The position numbers and the translations under genes were made by a program. Below, piece after piece: positions 41,960 through 49,998 of a stretch of 64,000 nt of DNA. The DNA comes from Salinimicrobium tongyeongense (lineage in GTDB: Bacteria; Bacteroidota; Bacteroidia; Flavobacteriales; Flavobacteriaceae): positions 744,001 to 808,000 of the forward strand of contig NZ_CP069620.1 in the NCBI RefSeq assembly GCF_026109735.1. Direction: 5' to 3'. The stretch's first letter is position 1; the number at the start of each line of letters is the position of its first letter. Below the pieces are notes generated by a model, which did not search any database, was not told where the DNA came from, and saw only the letters and a list, made by a program, of their open reading frames with translations.

Positions 41960-43513
41960 ATGAGCAGTATAGCAGAAAAAGAATTCCAGAACCAATTTAC
42001 CAGGCACTTTGAAGGAGATGACAGCGGCGACCGCACTCCCCGGCAAACTCCCGGGAAATTATACAGCACGGCCACACCCACCCCGGTTGCTGCACCAAAA
42101 CTACTGGCATGGTCTAAAAATTTAGCTGAAGAACTTGGAATAGCCGATCCTTTCCCTGAAGATGTCCAAATACTCGCCGGCAATAAGGTAACAGCCTCTA
42201 TGAAACCTTATGCAGCCTGTTATGCAGGCCATCAATTTGGCAACTGGGCAGGGCAGCTGGGCGATGGACGCGCCATCACTTTGGGAGAATGGGGTGCCAA
42301 AAATGGCATTTTTGAACTGCAATTAAAAGGTGCAGGGCCAACCGCTTATTCGAGGCATGCAGATGGGCGGGCAGTGCTGCGATCTTCGGTTAGGGAATAC
42401 CTGATGAGCGAAGCCATGCACCACCTGGGGATTCCCACCACCCGGGCGTTGGCTTTAGTGGAGACCGGAGACAAAGTGCTGCGCGATATGTTCTATAATG
42501 GAAATCCTGAATATGAACCCGGAGCAATTGTTACTCGTGTGGCACCCTCTTTCCTGCGCTTCGGAAACTATGAGTTACTGGCTGCCCAGGGGGAAAATGA
42601 TAAGTTGAAGCGCCTGATAGACTGGACCATTGACCGATATTTTCCGCATCTTACGGAAGAAGATCGCATCCTTGCCTGGTTCGGGGAAGTGGTGGATAAA
42701 ACGGCATTTTTGATGACCGAGTGGCAGCGGGTGGGATTTGTCCACGGAGTGATAAATACTGATAATATGTCTATTCTGGGGCTAACCATTGATTACGGGC
42801 CGTTCTCTTTCCTTGACCATTACGATCACAACTTCACCCCTAACACCACCGATCTCCCCGGCCGCCGCTATGCTTTTGGGAATCAGCCCTCAATAGGTTA
42901 CTGGAACCTTGGCAGGCTCGCCAATGCTCTTTCGGTACTTTTTGATGATACCGAAGGGCTTGAAAATGCACTGGACTCTTATGAACAGATCTTCTGGAAT
43001 TATTATTACGACATGATGGGCAAAAAACTCGGCTTTACAAATCCCGGAAAAGATGAAAGGAAGATCATCGCAAGGTTTGAAGCAGTGCTTTCAGCTATTC
43101 AGCCTGATATGACCATATTCTACCGACTTTTAGCTGAAATGCCTCTTAAAGCAGATGCTGAACAAATAATGAAGCATTTTCAGCCTTCATTTTACAATGA
43201 GCTGCAGCCAAAAGATCAGGAAGAGTTTGTCGGCTTACTTACAGAATACCAAAAATTGAGAAAAAACGCCGGCCTTTCGGAAATGGACAGGAAGAAGCTT
43301 ATGAATGAGGCTAACCCACGCATCATTCTAAGAAATTACCTGCTCCACCAGGCTATAGAAGAGCTGGAACAGGGAGAAAGTAAATTGTTCCTAAGATTAC
43401 AGGAAGCGATGAAGCAGCCGTATGCAACTGAGGGCTTTGATGAGCTTGTAAAAAAACGTCCGGAATGGGCAGAAACCAAAGCCGGCTGCTCTATGCTCTC
43501 ATGCAGCTCATAG
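41960..43513 (+). CDS. selO: SelO-type protein adenylyltransferase (YdiU/UPF0061)
   Basis: The 517-residue pseudokinase-fold enzyme of the SelO family binds ATP in flipped orientation and transfers AMP to Ser, Thr or Tyr of proteins, with a role in redox stress. Family blocks are YAGHQFGNWAGQLGDGRAI, ELQLKGAGPTAYSRHADGRAVLRSSVRE (start and end of one conserved block), TRVAPSFLRFGNYE, FVHGVINTDNMSI and DYGPFSFLD. The C-terminus GCSMLSCSS keeps the CSS ending where many eukaryotic members have selenocysteine. The ATG at 41960 is preferred over an in-frame TTG at 41942. A palindrome of the recurrent family happens to lie in the coding sequence (42298-42315). Confidence 0.93.
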   Translation: MSSIAEKEFQNQFTRHFEGDDSGDRTPRQTPGKLYSTATPTPVAAPKLLAWSKNLAEELGIADPFPEDVQILAGNKVTASMKPYAACYAGHQFGNWAGQLGDGRAITLGEWGAKNGIFELQLKGAGPTAYSRHADGRAVLRSSVREYLMSEAMHHLGIPTTRALALVETGDKVLRDMFYNGNPEYEPGAIVTRVAPSFLRFGNYELLAAQGENDKLKRLIDWTIDRYFPHLTEEDRILAWFGEVVDKTAFLMTEWQRVGFVHGVINTDNMSILGLTIDYGPFSFLDHYDHNFTPNTTDLPGRRYAFGNQPSIGYWNLGRLANALSVLFDDTEGLENALDSYEQIFWNYYYDMMGKKLGFTNPGKDERKIIARFEAVLSAIQPDMTIFYRLLAEMPLKADAEQIMKHFQPSFYNELQPKDQEEFVGLLTEYQKLRKNAGLSEMDRKKLMNEANPRIILRNYLLHQAIEELEQGESKLFLRLQEAMKQPYATEGFDELVKKRPEWAETKAGCSMLSCSS

Positions 43514-43681
43514 CCTAAAAATTTTAACTAAGTTTATTAAAATAGGAAAATGCTCTTTTCAGGTTTTATTCTCAAATTCAGAGTTTTAACAGGGCAAAAG
43601 TTGGTTAAAGCACAAAAAAATCCTAATTTTATAGGAAATCTTTAAGACGATTTTATAGCATTAACCTAAAAATGAATCCCT

Positions 43682-43804
43682 ATGAGTGCTCCAAGAAGAA
43701 AATCTGACGACAAAGACAAGGCGACTACATTCGAAGTATGGTCTGATCATTGCCTGGTTGCTGCTTTTTTCATATTCCTGGTGCTGTTGATATTCATCTC
43801 CTGA
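43682..43804 (+). CDS. Small single-pass membrane protein (40 residues)
   Basis: The ATG at 43682 opens a 40-residue frame: a charged, hydrophilic N-terminus (SAPRRKSDDKDKATTFEVW) and a membrane helix (CLVAAFFIFLVLLIFIS) running to the stop. The reading is uninterrupted and has the composition of a genuine small membrane protein. It lies 168 bases after selO in the same direction. I do not know the family. Confidence 0.5.
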   Translation: MSAPRRKSDDKDKATTFEVWSDHCLVAAFFIFLVLLIFIS

Positions 43805-44232
43805 AATTTGCTGGTTAACTTTACAATATTTAACTAAAACCGGTTCTTCTAATTCGATTTTTTCAGGCTGGTTCCAGAGGTTTCCTAAATGCCATTCCTT
43901 TTGTCAAACTTCAGCCATATCACTTTTAGATGCAGCATAAAAGGCTTCAAAAATGCCATTTTTGAAAGCTTCTGCTATTTTCACTGTCTTTTATCATACC
44001 ATATAATTTCCGGTAAAAGAAAAGCTTCGGCTATAACCCATTAATACAGCATAAAACCCTTCCCTGAGTATTTAAACATTTCAGCATAAAAATTCCGCAG
44101 GGAATTTCCGCAGAAGATATTTCATTTAGGGAAAGAGCCAGGATCTTTAACTGGGCTGGTATTATGAGTGAATTCGTGGCCCTGGCAGAGTATAGAAAAG
44201 TCTGCTACTAATTCACAAATATTTTTGCTGCA
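43805..44232. other. Intergenic region with palindrome, no gene seen
   Basis: This 428-base stretch between the small membrane gene and the end of ndh (convergent) has no convincing frame. It carries the palindrome at 43946-43966 within a longer hairpin and a direct repeat of TTCCGCAG near 44093-44116. Confidence 0.6.
43946..43966. repeat. Perfect TTCAAAAATG-C-CATTTTTGAA palindrome
   Basis: Ten-base perfect arms around one C. Flanking GC and GC pairs extend the stem with one bulged base (43944-43969). Confidence 0.85.
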
Positions 44233-45543
44233 TCACACCTTTTTCTGATCTACTTCCAGGTTTTCTTTGTTACTCTTGAAAGGCCTTATGATGAGCCGGG
44301 CCGCTTTGTCAAAATTGACGTAATTGTACACCCAGTTGAAGAAGGTGATGAGCCGGTTTCTAAAACCTACAAGAAAATACAGGTGAATAAACATCCAGAT
44401 GAACCAGGCGAAAAAGCCGCCAAATTTGAGTTTGCCCAGGTCTACCACGGCTTTGTTCCTTCCCACCGTGGCCATGGTACCTTTGTCGTTGTAAACAAAG
44501 GGTTCCATTTTTTCCCCTTTCAGGATGTGTTTCAGGTTTTTTGCCAGGTGTTTTCCCTGCTGGATGGCGGGCTGGGCGACCATGGGATGGCCTTTGGGAA
44601 ATTCTTCATTGCTCATCAACGCAATGTCTCCAATGGCAAAGATGTTTTCATAACCCTTTACCTGGTTAAAGACATTGACCTCGTACCTATCGGCTTTATC
44701 TACCACAGCCGAGGCGTTTAGACCTTCTACCGGCGCACCCGAAACACCTGCCGCCCATATAAAAGTTGATGTATTAAAAGAAAGGTCTTCTTTGTTTGTA
44801 ATCACTTTTTGACCGTCGTACTCCTGTACCATCACGTTGAGGTGGATTTCTACCCCGAGATCTTTAAGGAATTTTTCGGCTTTTTTGGAAGCTTCGGGGC
44901 TCATTGGCGGCAAAACCCTGTCTAGCCCCTCAATGAGATGGATTTTCATTTCGGAAGGATCGAGGTCCCTAAAATCGCGGGGCACGATGTGGTTGCGCAC
45001 TTCGGCAATGGCACCGCAAAGTTCTACCCCCGTGGGGCCGGCACCGGCAATCACAAAGTTGAGCAAAGCCTTCCGTTTTACGGGATCTGGTGTGATTACG
45101 GCCTGTTCAAGATTTTCAAGGATCAAACTGCGAATATTGAGGGCCTGCGGAATGGTCTTCATCCACATGGCATTTTTCTGAATACTCTCATTTCCGAAGA
45201 AATTAGTGCGGGAACCCGTGGCAAGTACCAGGTAATCGTAAGCCAGCTCGCCAATAGAGGTGATGACTTTATTTTCTTCAGGAACAATGCGCTGAACTTC
45301 GGTGAGTCTGAAATAACCGTCTGTACTGTGGCGGGTGATCTTTCGCAGAGGGTAGGCTATGGAATCGGGTTCGAGGCCCGAGGTGGACACCTGGTACAAC
45401 AAAGGCTGAAAGGTGTGATAGTTGTGACGGTCTAGCAAAACCACCTGTAATTTCTCCTTTAAAAGGTGCTTTGCAATTGAAATTCCTGCAAAACCACCAC
45501 CTACTATGACCACACGAGGGTATTTAGAAATGGGAATATTCAT
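44233..45543 (-). CDS. ndh: Type II NADH:quinone oxidoreductase
   Basis: The 436-residue single-subunit NADH dehydrogenase passes electrons from NADH to menaquinone without pumping protons. The FAD motif VVIVGGGFAGISIAKHL lies at residue 11 and the NADH motif FVIAGAGPTGVELCGAIAE at about 163; IFAIGDIAL and the QPAIQQGKHLAKN quinone-side segment follow. Near the C-terminus a hydrophobic stretch (FFAWFIWMFIHLYFLVGF) anchors it to the membrane. A -7 box lies 20 bases upstream. It agrees with menaquinone synthesis by ubiE in this window. Confidence 0.93.
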   Translation of the reverse strand: MNIPISKYPRVVIVGGGFAGISIAKHLLKEKLQVVLLDRHNYHTFQPLLYQVSTSGLEPDSIAYPLRKITRHSTDGYFRLTEVQRIVPEENKVITSIGELAYDYLVLATGSRTNFFGNESIQKNAMWMKTIPQALNIRSLILENLEQAVITPDPVKRKALLNFVIAGAGPTGVELCGAIAEVRNHIVPRDFRDLDPSEMKIHLIEGLDRVLPPMSPEASKKAEKFLKDLGVEIHLNVMVQEYDGQKVITNKEDLSFNTSTFIWAAGVSGAPVEGLNASAVVDKADRYEVNVFNQVKGYENIFAIGDIALMSNEEFPKGHPMVAQPAIQQGKHLAKNLKHILKGEKMEPFVYNDKGTMATVGRNKAVVDLGKLKFGGFFAWFIWMFIHLYFLVGFRNRLITFFNWVYNYVNFDKAARLIIRPFKSNKENLEVDQKKV

Positions 45544-45562
45544 CTTTTATCAGCCTTTCTTT

Positions 45563-45570
45563 CAAAGTTA
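45563..45570 (-). promoter_or_regulatory. -7 box TAACTTTG of ndh
   Basis: On the minus strand TAACTTTG, identical to the trkA box, ends 19 bases before the ndh ATG. No -33 TTG was found. Confidence 0.5.
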
Positions 45571-45665
45571 GAGCTTTCCGCAGAATAAAAAGAAGATTAA
45601 TAAATTTTAAGGGAATTGTAACAAGATGATTACTTTCACTACTAACCTAGAGCCTAAACAACCTT

Positions 45666-46160
45666 GTGAAGAAAGAACTGGAACATGAATTTGTGAGCAA
45701 TCTTGAAAAGCACCAGAACATAGTGCACAAGATTTGCCGTATGTATACCAATGACCAGGAATCTCACAATGACCTATTTCAGGAAATTACCATTCAACTT
45801 TGGAACGCCTACCCCAAATTTAGAGGTGATTCAAAATTTAGCACCTGGATGTACAGGGTTGCTCTCAATACGGCTATTACGCTCTATAGAAAGTCTAAAA
45901 AAGAGTTGCGCACACAGAATTATGACGAGGTTAGTTTCAAAATTAAAGCAGATGATTATAACGATGAGGTTGAAAAACAGCTACAGTTAATGTATAAAGC
46001 GGTCAAAGAATTGAATGATATCGACAAGGCTCTGGTTTTTCTATACCTGGAAGACCAGTCTTACCGGGAAATTTCGGAAATGCTGGGGATATCTGAAGTC
46101 AATGCACGCGTGAAGATGAACAGAATTAAAAAGGCCCTAAGAAATATTTTAAATCCGTAG
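45666..46160 (+). CDS. ECF-type RNA polymerase sigma factor
   Basis: The 164-residue sigma-70 family protein has region 2 (IVHKICRMYTNDQESHNDLFQEITIQLW, then FSTWMYRVALNTAI) and region 4 (LVFLYLEDQSYREISEMLGISEVNARVKMNRIKKALR) only, as ECF factors do. The start codon is GTG. The next gene, 10 bases downstream, encodes a membrane protein that may be its anti-sigma partner. The regulon is unknown; the spacer to ndh shows no obvious auto-promoter repeated elsewhere. Confidence 0.9.
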   Translation: MKKELEHEFVSNLEKHQNIVHKICRMYTNDQESHNDLFQEITIQLWNAYPKFRGDSKFSTWMYRVALNTAITLYRKSKKELRTQNYDEVSFKIKADDYNDEVEKQLQLMYKAVKELNDIDKALVFLYLEDQSYREISEMLGISEVNARVKMNRIKKALRNILNP

Positions 46161-46170
46161 CACCTACCAT

Positions 46171-46809
46171 ATGGATGAACTTGAATTTTTAAAACAAAAC
46201 TGGAAAAAGCAGGAAGAAAGCCTTCCGAAGCTTTCGTATAATGACATTTACAAAATGATCTGGAAGAAGTCGTCTTCTATCGTGAAATGGATCTTTGTAA
46301 TTAGCATTATAGAACTACTGCTTTCGTCTTTGCTCACTCTTTTCCTGGCCGATGCCGATTACTGGGAGCAAATGGAACAACTGCACCTTAAGAAGATACA
46401 GATTGGAATGTACGTGGTGAGCTACCTTATCACCTTTTACTTTATCTATTGCTTCTACCGCAATTACAGGAGGATTTCGTCTACAGATGACGCTGCCACC
46501 CTCATGAAAAATATTCTTAGAACCCGTAAAACGGTGAAGACTTATATCGCCTACATTCTTATTTCTACCGGCCTGTATTCGGTGATCATCACCTATTATA
46601 CCATCAAAAACCACCAGCTGGTGCAGGAAGTAACCGATTCTTCAAAGTACACTTTTGATGCCGTAGACTGGATTAAATTTGCGGTTTTGGCCTGTATCAT
46701 CCTCGGCGTATTCCTGCTTGCCCTCTGGCTGTTTTACAGGTTGATCTACGGAATACTTTTAGGCCGGCTTAAAAGAAATTACAGGGAGCTGAAAAGACTG
46801 GAGATATAA
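46171..46809 (+). CDS. Four-helix membrane protein, probable partner of the ECF sigma factor
   Basis: The 212-residue protein has a cytoplasmic N-terminus of about 38 residues (MDELEFLKQNWKKQEES) and four membrane helices near residues 38-60, 77-95, 120-142 and 165-195. This layout, a short soluble tail before membrane helices and tight linkage to an ECF sigma gene, is frequent in flavobacteria and suggests that the tail binds the sigma factor. No zinc anti-sigma motif (HxxxCxxC) is present, so the anti-sigma role is inferred from position only. Confidence 0.75.
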   Translation: MDELEFLKQNWKKQEESLPKLSYNDIYKMIWKKSSSIVKWIFVISIIELLLSSLLTLFLADADYWEQMEQLHLKKIQIGMYVVSYLITFYFIYCFYRNYRRISSTDDAATLMKNILRTRKTVKTYIAYILISTGLYSVIITYYTIKNHQLVQEVTDSSKYTFDAVDWIKFAVLACIILGVFLLALWLFYRLIYGILLGRLKRNYRELKRLEI

Positions 46810-46823
46810 TTTTAATCCCGGCA

Positions 46824-46838
46824 CAGATTGTAAATCTG
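46824..46838. repeat. Small hairpin CAGATT-GTA-AATCTG
   Basis: Six-base perfect stem, sister to the hairpin at 19820-19834; the second stem pair is A-T here and G-C there. It starts 15 bases after the stop of the membrane protein gene. Confidence 0.7.
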
Positions 46839-46880
46839 CAGCATTTGAAGGGATGGAAAAACTGAGCAATCAATATTTTT

Positions 46881-46915
46881 ATTGAATATTGAATATTGAA
46901 TATTGAATATTGAAT
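46881..46915. repeat. Five perfect ATTGAAT heptads
   Basis: ATTGAAT is repeated five times without interruption. Confidence 0.95.
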
Positions 46916-46974
46916 GTTTAAAAAATTAGGCACAGTGGAAAGTCGCCGCCATCTGAAAAATGATAAAACTGCTC

Positions 46975-47002
46975 ACTGAGCACTGAGCACTGAGCACTGA
47001 AT
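46975..47002. repeat. ACTGAGC heptads
   Basis: ACTGAGC three times, then ACTGAAT, ending 6 bases before the stop of the acyltransferase gene. The same word ends the heptad run at 20094-20135. Confidence 0.95.
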
Positions 47003-47008
47003 ACTTTT

Positions 47009-47812
47009 TTAATATTCCCACTGCCGGGTTTTGTTGAGGGCTTCGATAGCTTCCAGCTCTTCCTGGGGTATTACTTTTAAGAAAGAAGGGTGCTGTTCTA
47101 TAGCAAATTCAAGTTTTTCAACGATCTCCTCAATAGTTTCATTATCATAGTCAATAGCCAGTGGCTCTTTGATCTGAAAGGTCTGTAAAATGCCTTTTTT
47201 GCGTATCCGCAATCCTTTTTTGTCAAAAGAACGCCTAAAGCCATCAATAACAATTGGGATCACTATAGGTTTATACTGCTTGATGATGTGTGCGGTGCCT
47301 TTCCTGATGGGCTTAAAAGGTTTCGTTGTACCCTGCGGAAAAGTGATCACCCATCCATCTTCTAAAGCTGTCCCGATATTTTTATGATCGTTTGGGTTTA
47401 CTTCGCGCTGCACTTCTTTTCCTTTTTCGCGCCAGGTTCTCTCTACCGAAACTGCCCCGGCGTAAGCCATAATTCGGGTGAGCAGGCCTGCATTCATGGT
47501 TTCCTTGGCCGCCACGTAATAAATATTGAGCTTAGGCTGCCATATATAGCCCACGTTTTTGATAGAATCTACCCTTCCGCTTAAAGCAGCGTTAAAAACG
47601 TGGAACATGGCCGTAACATCGGCAAAGTAAGTCTGGTGGTTTGAAACAAAGAGCACATTGTTATCGGGCAGATTTTTAATGATCTCAGATCCTTCGATCT
47701 TCAGTTCATTAAATCCCCTGTATCGCCTGTGTGAAAGCACTCCGAAGATCCGGATGAGCCATTTTTTTATGTAAAGATAGTGCCCAAAAGGATTTTTTTT
47801 CAATATCCCCAT
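47009..47812 (-). CDS. PlsC-like 1-acylglycerol-3-phosphate acyltransferase
   Basis: The 267-residue membrane-associated acyltransferase probably acylates lysophosphatidate or a similar lysolipid in phospholipid synthesis. Motif I reads NHQTYFADVTAM (about residue 57), where the catalytic His and Asp are separated by five residues rather than the usual four; the later motif is FPQGTTKPFKP (about 163) and the phosphate-site stretch PIVIPIVIDGF follows. It lies 47 bases after the Nudix gene in the same direction and may be co-transcribed. The exact acyl acceptor is not known. Confidence 0.82.
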   Translation of the reverse strand: MGILKKNPFGHYLYIKKWLIRIFGVLSHRRYRGFNELKIEGSEIIKNLPDNNVLFVSNHQTYFADVTAMFHVFNAALSGRVDSIKNVGYIWQPKLNIYYVAAKETMNAGLLTRIMAYAGAVSVERTWREKGKEVQREVNPNDHKNIGTALEDGWVITFPQGTTKPFKPIRKGTAHIIKQYKPIVIPIVIDGFRRSFDKKGLRIRKKGILQTFQIKEPLAIDYDNETIEEIVEKLEFAIEQHPSFLKVIPQEELEAIEALNKTRQWEY

Positions 47813-47859
47813 TTGTTCCCTGACATTTTAACGAAACAACAAAGATACTTAATTAAAGC

Positions 47860-48501
47860 TTACAGCAGCTGCCTAAGGATATCTTTCATTTCATTCAACA
47901 TCATGGCGGTAGCACCCCAAACTACATGCCCGTTGAGCAAAAAGGCCGGCACTTCTATCTCTTTGGCATATGAAGTAGACAAAGTTTCCTTGATCAAACA
48001 GGAATCGCTCATAAAATCTTCCAGCTTTATCTCCAAAACAGCTTCTACCTCATCTTCCTGCGGCACCAGTACCGGAGTCTTCTTCATTACTCCCATAAAA
48101 GGGTGCACCCAAAAATTGCTTGGCGGTATGTAAAGCCGGGACATTTCCCGCAGTATTTCTACTTCGTACTGTGGAATTCCCACCTCTTCTTCTGTTTCAC
48201 GAAGAGCGGTATGAGCCAGGTCGTGATCTTCAATTTCTACCCTGCCGCCGGGAAAGCCTACCTGGTTTGAATGTACCCCTTGGTAGGTCTTCCGCAGGAT
48301 CAAAACAAAACGCGTCTCCCCTTCTCTCCCCGGATAAAACACCGATAATACCGCCGCCTGCTTTGGGTTTTGCTTATCAATATTCAGGTTTTCGAGCTCC
48401 TTCATCCTAAGCATGGGAGCCAATTTGAAGTGCGCCTCTTCGCCCGGAAGATTAATTTTCCTTAAATTCGGACTTAGATTAAGAAAATCCTGAAAATTCA
48501 T
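47860..48501 (-). CDS. Nudix hydrolase, CoA pyrophosphatase-like
   Basis: The 213-residue hydrolase carries a complete Nudix box, from GGRVEIEDHDLAHTALRE through TEEEVGI (about residues 96-120), and the preceding FVLILRKTYQGVHSNQVGFPGG, an arrangement typical of the NudL/CoAse group that splits coenzyme A or related dinucleotides. The ATG at 48501 (MNFQDFLNLSPNL) is preferred over 48543, which would run 43 bases into the divergent lipoprotein gene. At this start the ATG shares its CATG with the opposite ATG. Substrate assignment is by similarity of motif layout only. Confidence 0.85.
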   Translation of the reverse strand: MNFQDFLNLSPNLRKINLPGEEAHFKLAPMLRMKELENLNIDKQNPKQAAVLSVFYPGREGETRFVLILRKTYQGVHSNQVGFPGGRVEIEDHDLAHTALRETEEEVGIPQYEVEILREMSRLYIPPSNFWVHPFMGVMKKTPVLVPQEDEVEAVLEIKLEDFMSDSCLIKETLSTSYAKEIEVPAFLLNGHVVWGATAMMLNEMKDILRQLL

Positions 48502-49246
48502 GAGATATAACTTTTTCCTGATATTGATACTGGCCACAGCCATTCTTGCAGGTTGTGAAGATAAAAAATCTTCTACAAAAAATGAGGTGGAAACTATGCT
48601 GAAAGAACCTGTTCAACCAGATTCCGCGCGGGTAGACAACACCAAAGTCGAGGAAGTGGTGGAAGCCGAAGAAGAAGAAAAGGAAAAAAGGGAAGGCCCG
48701 CTCCTGGTGCAGGAAGAACTCATCCCTTTTCTCATGAAGTACGCGAAAGAACACGATGAGAACAGGGTGCGCATAAAAACCCGCTTTGGAAATATTGATG
48801 TGGAACTGTTTCGCGACACGCCCTTACACCGCGCCAACTTCCTGTATATGGTAAACCAGGATTATTACGACGGCACCTTCTTTCACAGGGTAGATGAAGG
48901 CTTTGTCATTCAGGGTGGAAATTCTGATAACCCCGATACCAACATCAAAAGGCACCACATTGGGGATTTTTTAATCCCCAGCGAGTTTGATGCCGGGCAC
49001 CGTCATGTACGAGGAGCCCTGGCAGCCGCCAAGTACGCCGAACAAAACGTGAGCAAGGCCTCCTCCCCTTATGAGTTTTACATAGTGCAGGATCCCGATG
49101 GTGCACCGCACCTCAACAATGACCATACGGTTTTTGGAAGGGTAATTTCAGGAATGGACGTGGTAGACGAGATCAACAAAGTCCCAACCGATGACAGTGA
49201 GTGGCCCCTGCGGAACATTCACATTGAAATGGAAATCATCGACTAA
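48500..49246 (+). CDS. Cyclophilin-type peptidyl-prolyl isomerase lipoprotein
   Basis: The 248-residue protein has a lipoprotein signal (FFLILILATAILAGC, lipobox LAGC, Cys near residue 19), a charged coil (residues 25-75, VVEAEEEEKEKREG), then a cyclophilin domain with FHRVDEGFVIQGG (about 132) and DPDGAPHLNNDHTVFGRVISGMD (start and end of the C-terminal signature). It catalyses proline isomerisation during folding of exported proteins, probably anchored in the outer membrane facing the periplasm. Its ATG overlaps the divergent Nudix ATG. Confidence 0.9.
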   Translation: MRYNFFLILILATAILAGCEDKKSSTKNEVETMLKEPVQPDSARVDNTKVEEVVEAEEEEKEKREGPLLVQEELIPFLMKYAKEHDENRVRIKTRFGNIDVELFRDTPLHRANFLYMVNQDYYDGTFFHRVDEGFVIQGGNSDNPDTNIKRHHIGDFLIPSEFDAGHRHVRGALAAAKYAEQNVSKASSPYEFYIVQDPDGAPHLNNDHTVFGRVISGMDVVDEINKVPTDDSEWPLRNIHIEMEIID

Positions 49247-49251
49247 TTTAA

Positions 49252-49965
49252 TTACTGTCTCGTATAGTAACTGTAATCTTTGAGTACCGTTTTTAAGAAT
49301 TGTACGGGTTTTTCGCGGGGCGCCACCTGAAGTATTTCTGACACCCTTACCGAAAGTTGTTGGATCACCCGGTAATTGGAACCCTGGAGCGACAACCTGT
49401 AAATATCTTTGATCTCCTGCACATCGCGGTCTTTAAGCATGGTCACCTGCGGGTATACCGGCCGGTAATCATCAGGAACATTTACCAGCAGGGTATTTTC
49501 AAGGCCGGTTTTCATTTTTTCAGAAATTACCGTGGTACCTGCCGCCAGGTCTCCCAACCGCTGCCCTTTCCCGTTGAGCAAGATAGTAACTACGGCCACA
49601 CTTCCACTGGTCATGCTAATGTCAATAATTCGCAGCAACCAGCGCACCAGGTAATTTGAAAAAGCAGGTTTTGAGCCGTCAAGTTTCACCACCCGAAGCT
49701 GTAAAGCCGCTTTGCCAGGCGACTGCCCGTTCCATAAACTTTCCCACAATAAAAAGTAAAGCAGTAAAGGCAAAAACACCACGCTTATAAAAAGCCATTC
49801 CTGGCCTGCATTAGCGTCAAGCCCGCCCATGAGCAGGATAACAATTATCACATAAGCCAGCATCAAAAGGCCGTCAATAAGATATGCAAGAATACGCTCA
49901 CCTACGCCCGCAACATTTTGTGTAATGCTAATATTTTGAGCAGTTTCAATTTGAAAATTATCCAT
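49252..49965 (-). CDS. RDD-family membrane protein
   Basis: The 237-residue membrane protein begins with the RDD domain: GVGERILAYLIDGLLMLAYVIIV (Arg and Asp of the name at about residues 23 and 30), LLYFLLWESLWNGQSPGKAALQLRVV, and LVRWLLRIIDI. A cytoplasmic C-terminal part of about 95 residues follows. Function of RDD proteins is poorly known; some act as Na+/H+ antiporters. It is divergent from the SpoIIM gene by 33 bases, and this partnership with SpoIIM/MoxR/DUF58 genes is frequent in Bacteroidota. Confidence 0.85.
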   Translation of the reverse strand: MDNFQIETAQNISITQNVAGVGERILAYLIDGLLMLAYVIIVILLMGGLDANAGQEWLFISVVFLPLLLYFLLWESLWNGQSPGKAALQLRVVKLDGSKPAFSNYLVRWLLRIIDISMTSGSVAVVTILLNGKGQRLGDLAAGTTVISEKMKTGLENTLLVNVPDDYRPVYPQVTMLKDRDVQEIKDIYRLSLQGSNYRVIQQLSVRVSEILQVAPREKPVQFLKTVLKDYSYYTRQ

Positions 49966-49998
49966 TTAATATGTTTCTTTGAGACAAAATAGCAAAGA

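Noticed and set aside
44163-44210. 15-codon ATG frame before the ndh end
   Set aside because: Too short, with no leader, conservation clue or structural feature.
44938-45435. 165-codon plus-strand frame inside ndh
   Set aside because: Antisense to the conserved FAD/NADH domains of ndh; no independent support.
46881-46915. ATTGAAT repeats as an origin of replication or DnaA box cluster
   Set aside because: Words do not match TTATNCACA boxes and no dnaA, dnaN or gyr genes are nearby.
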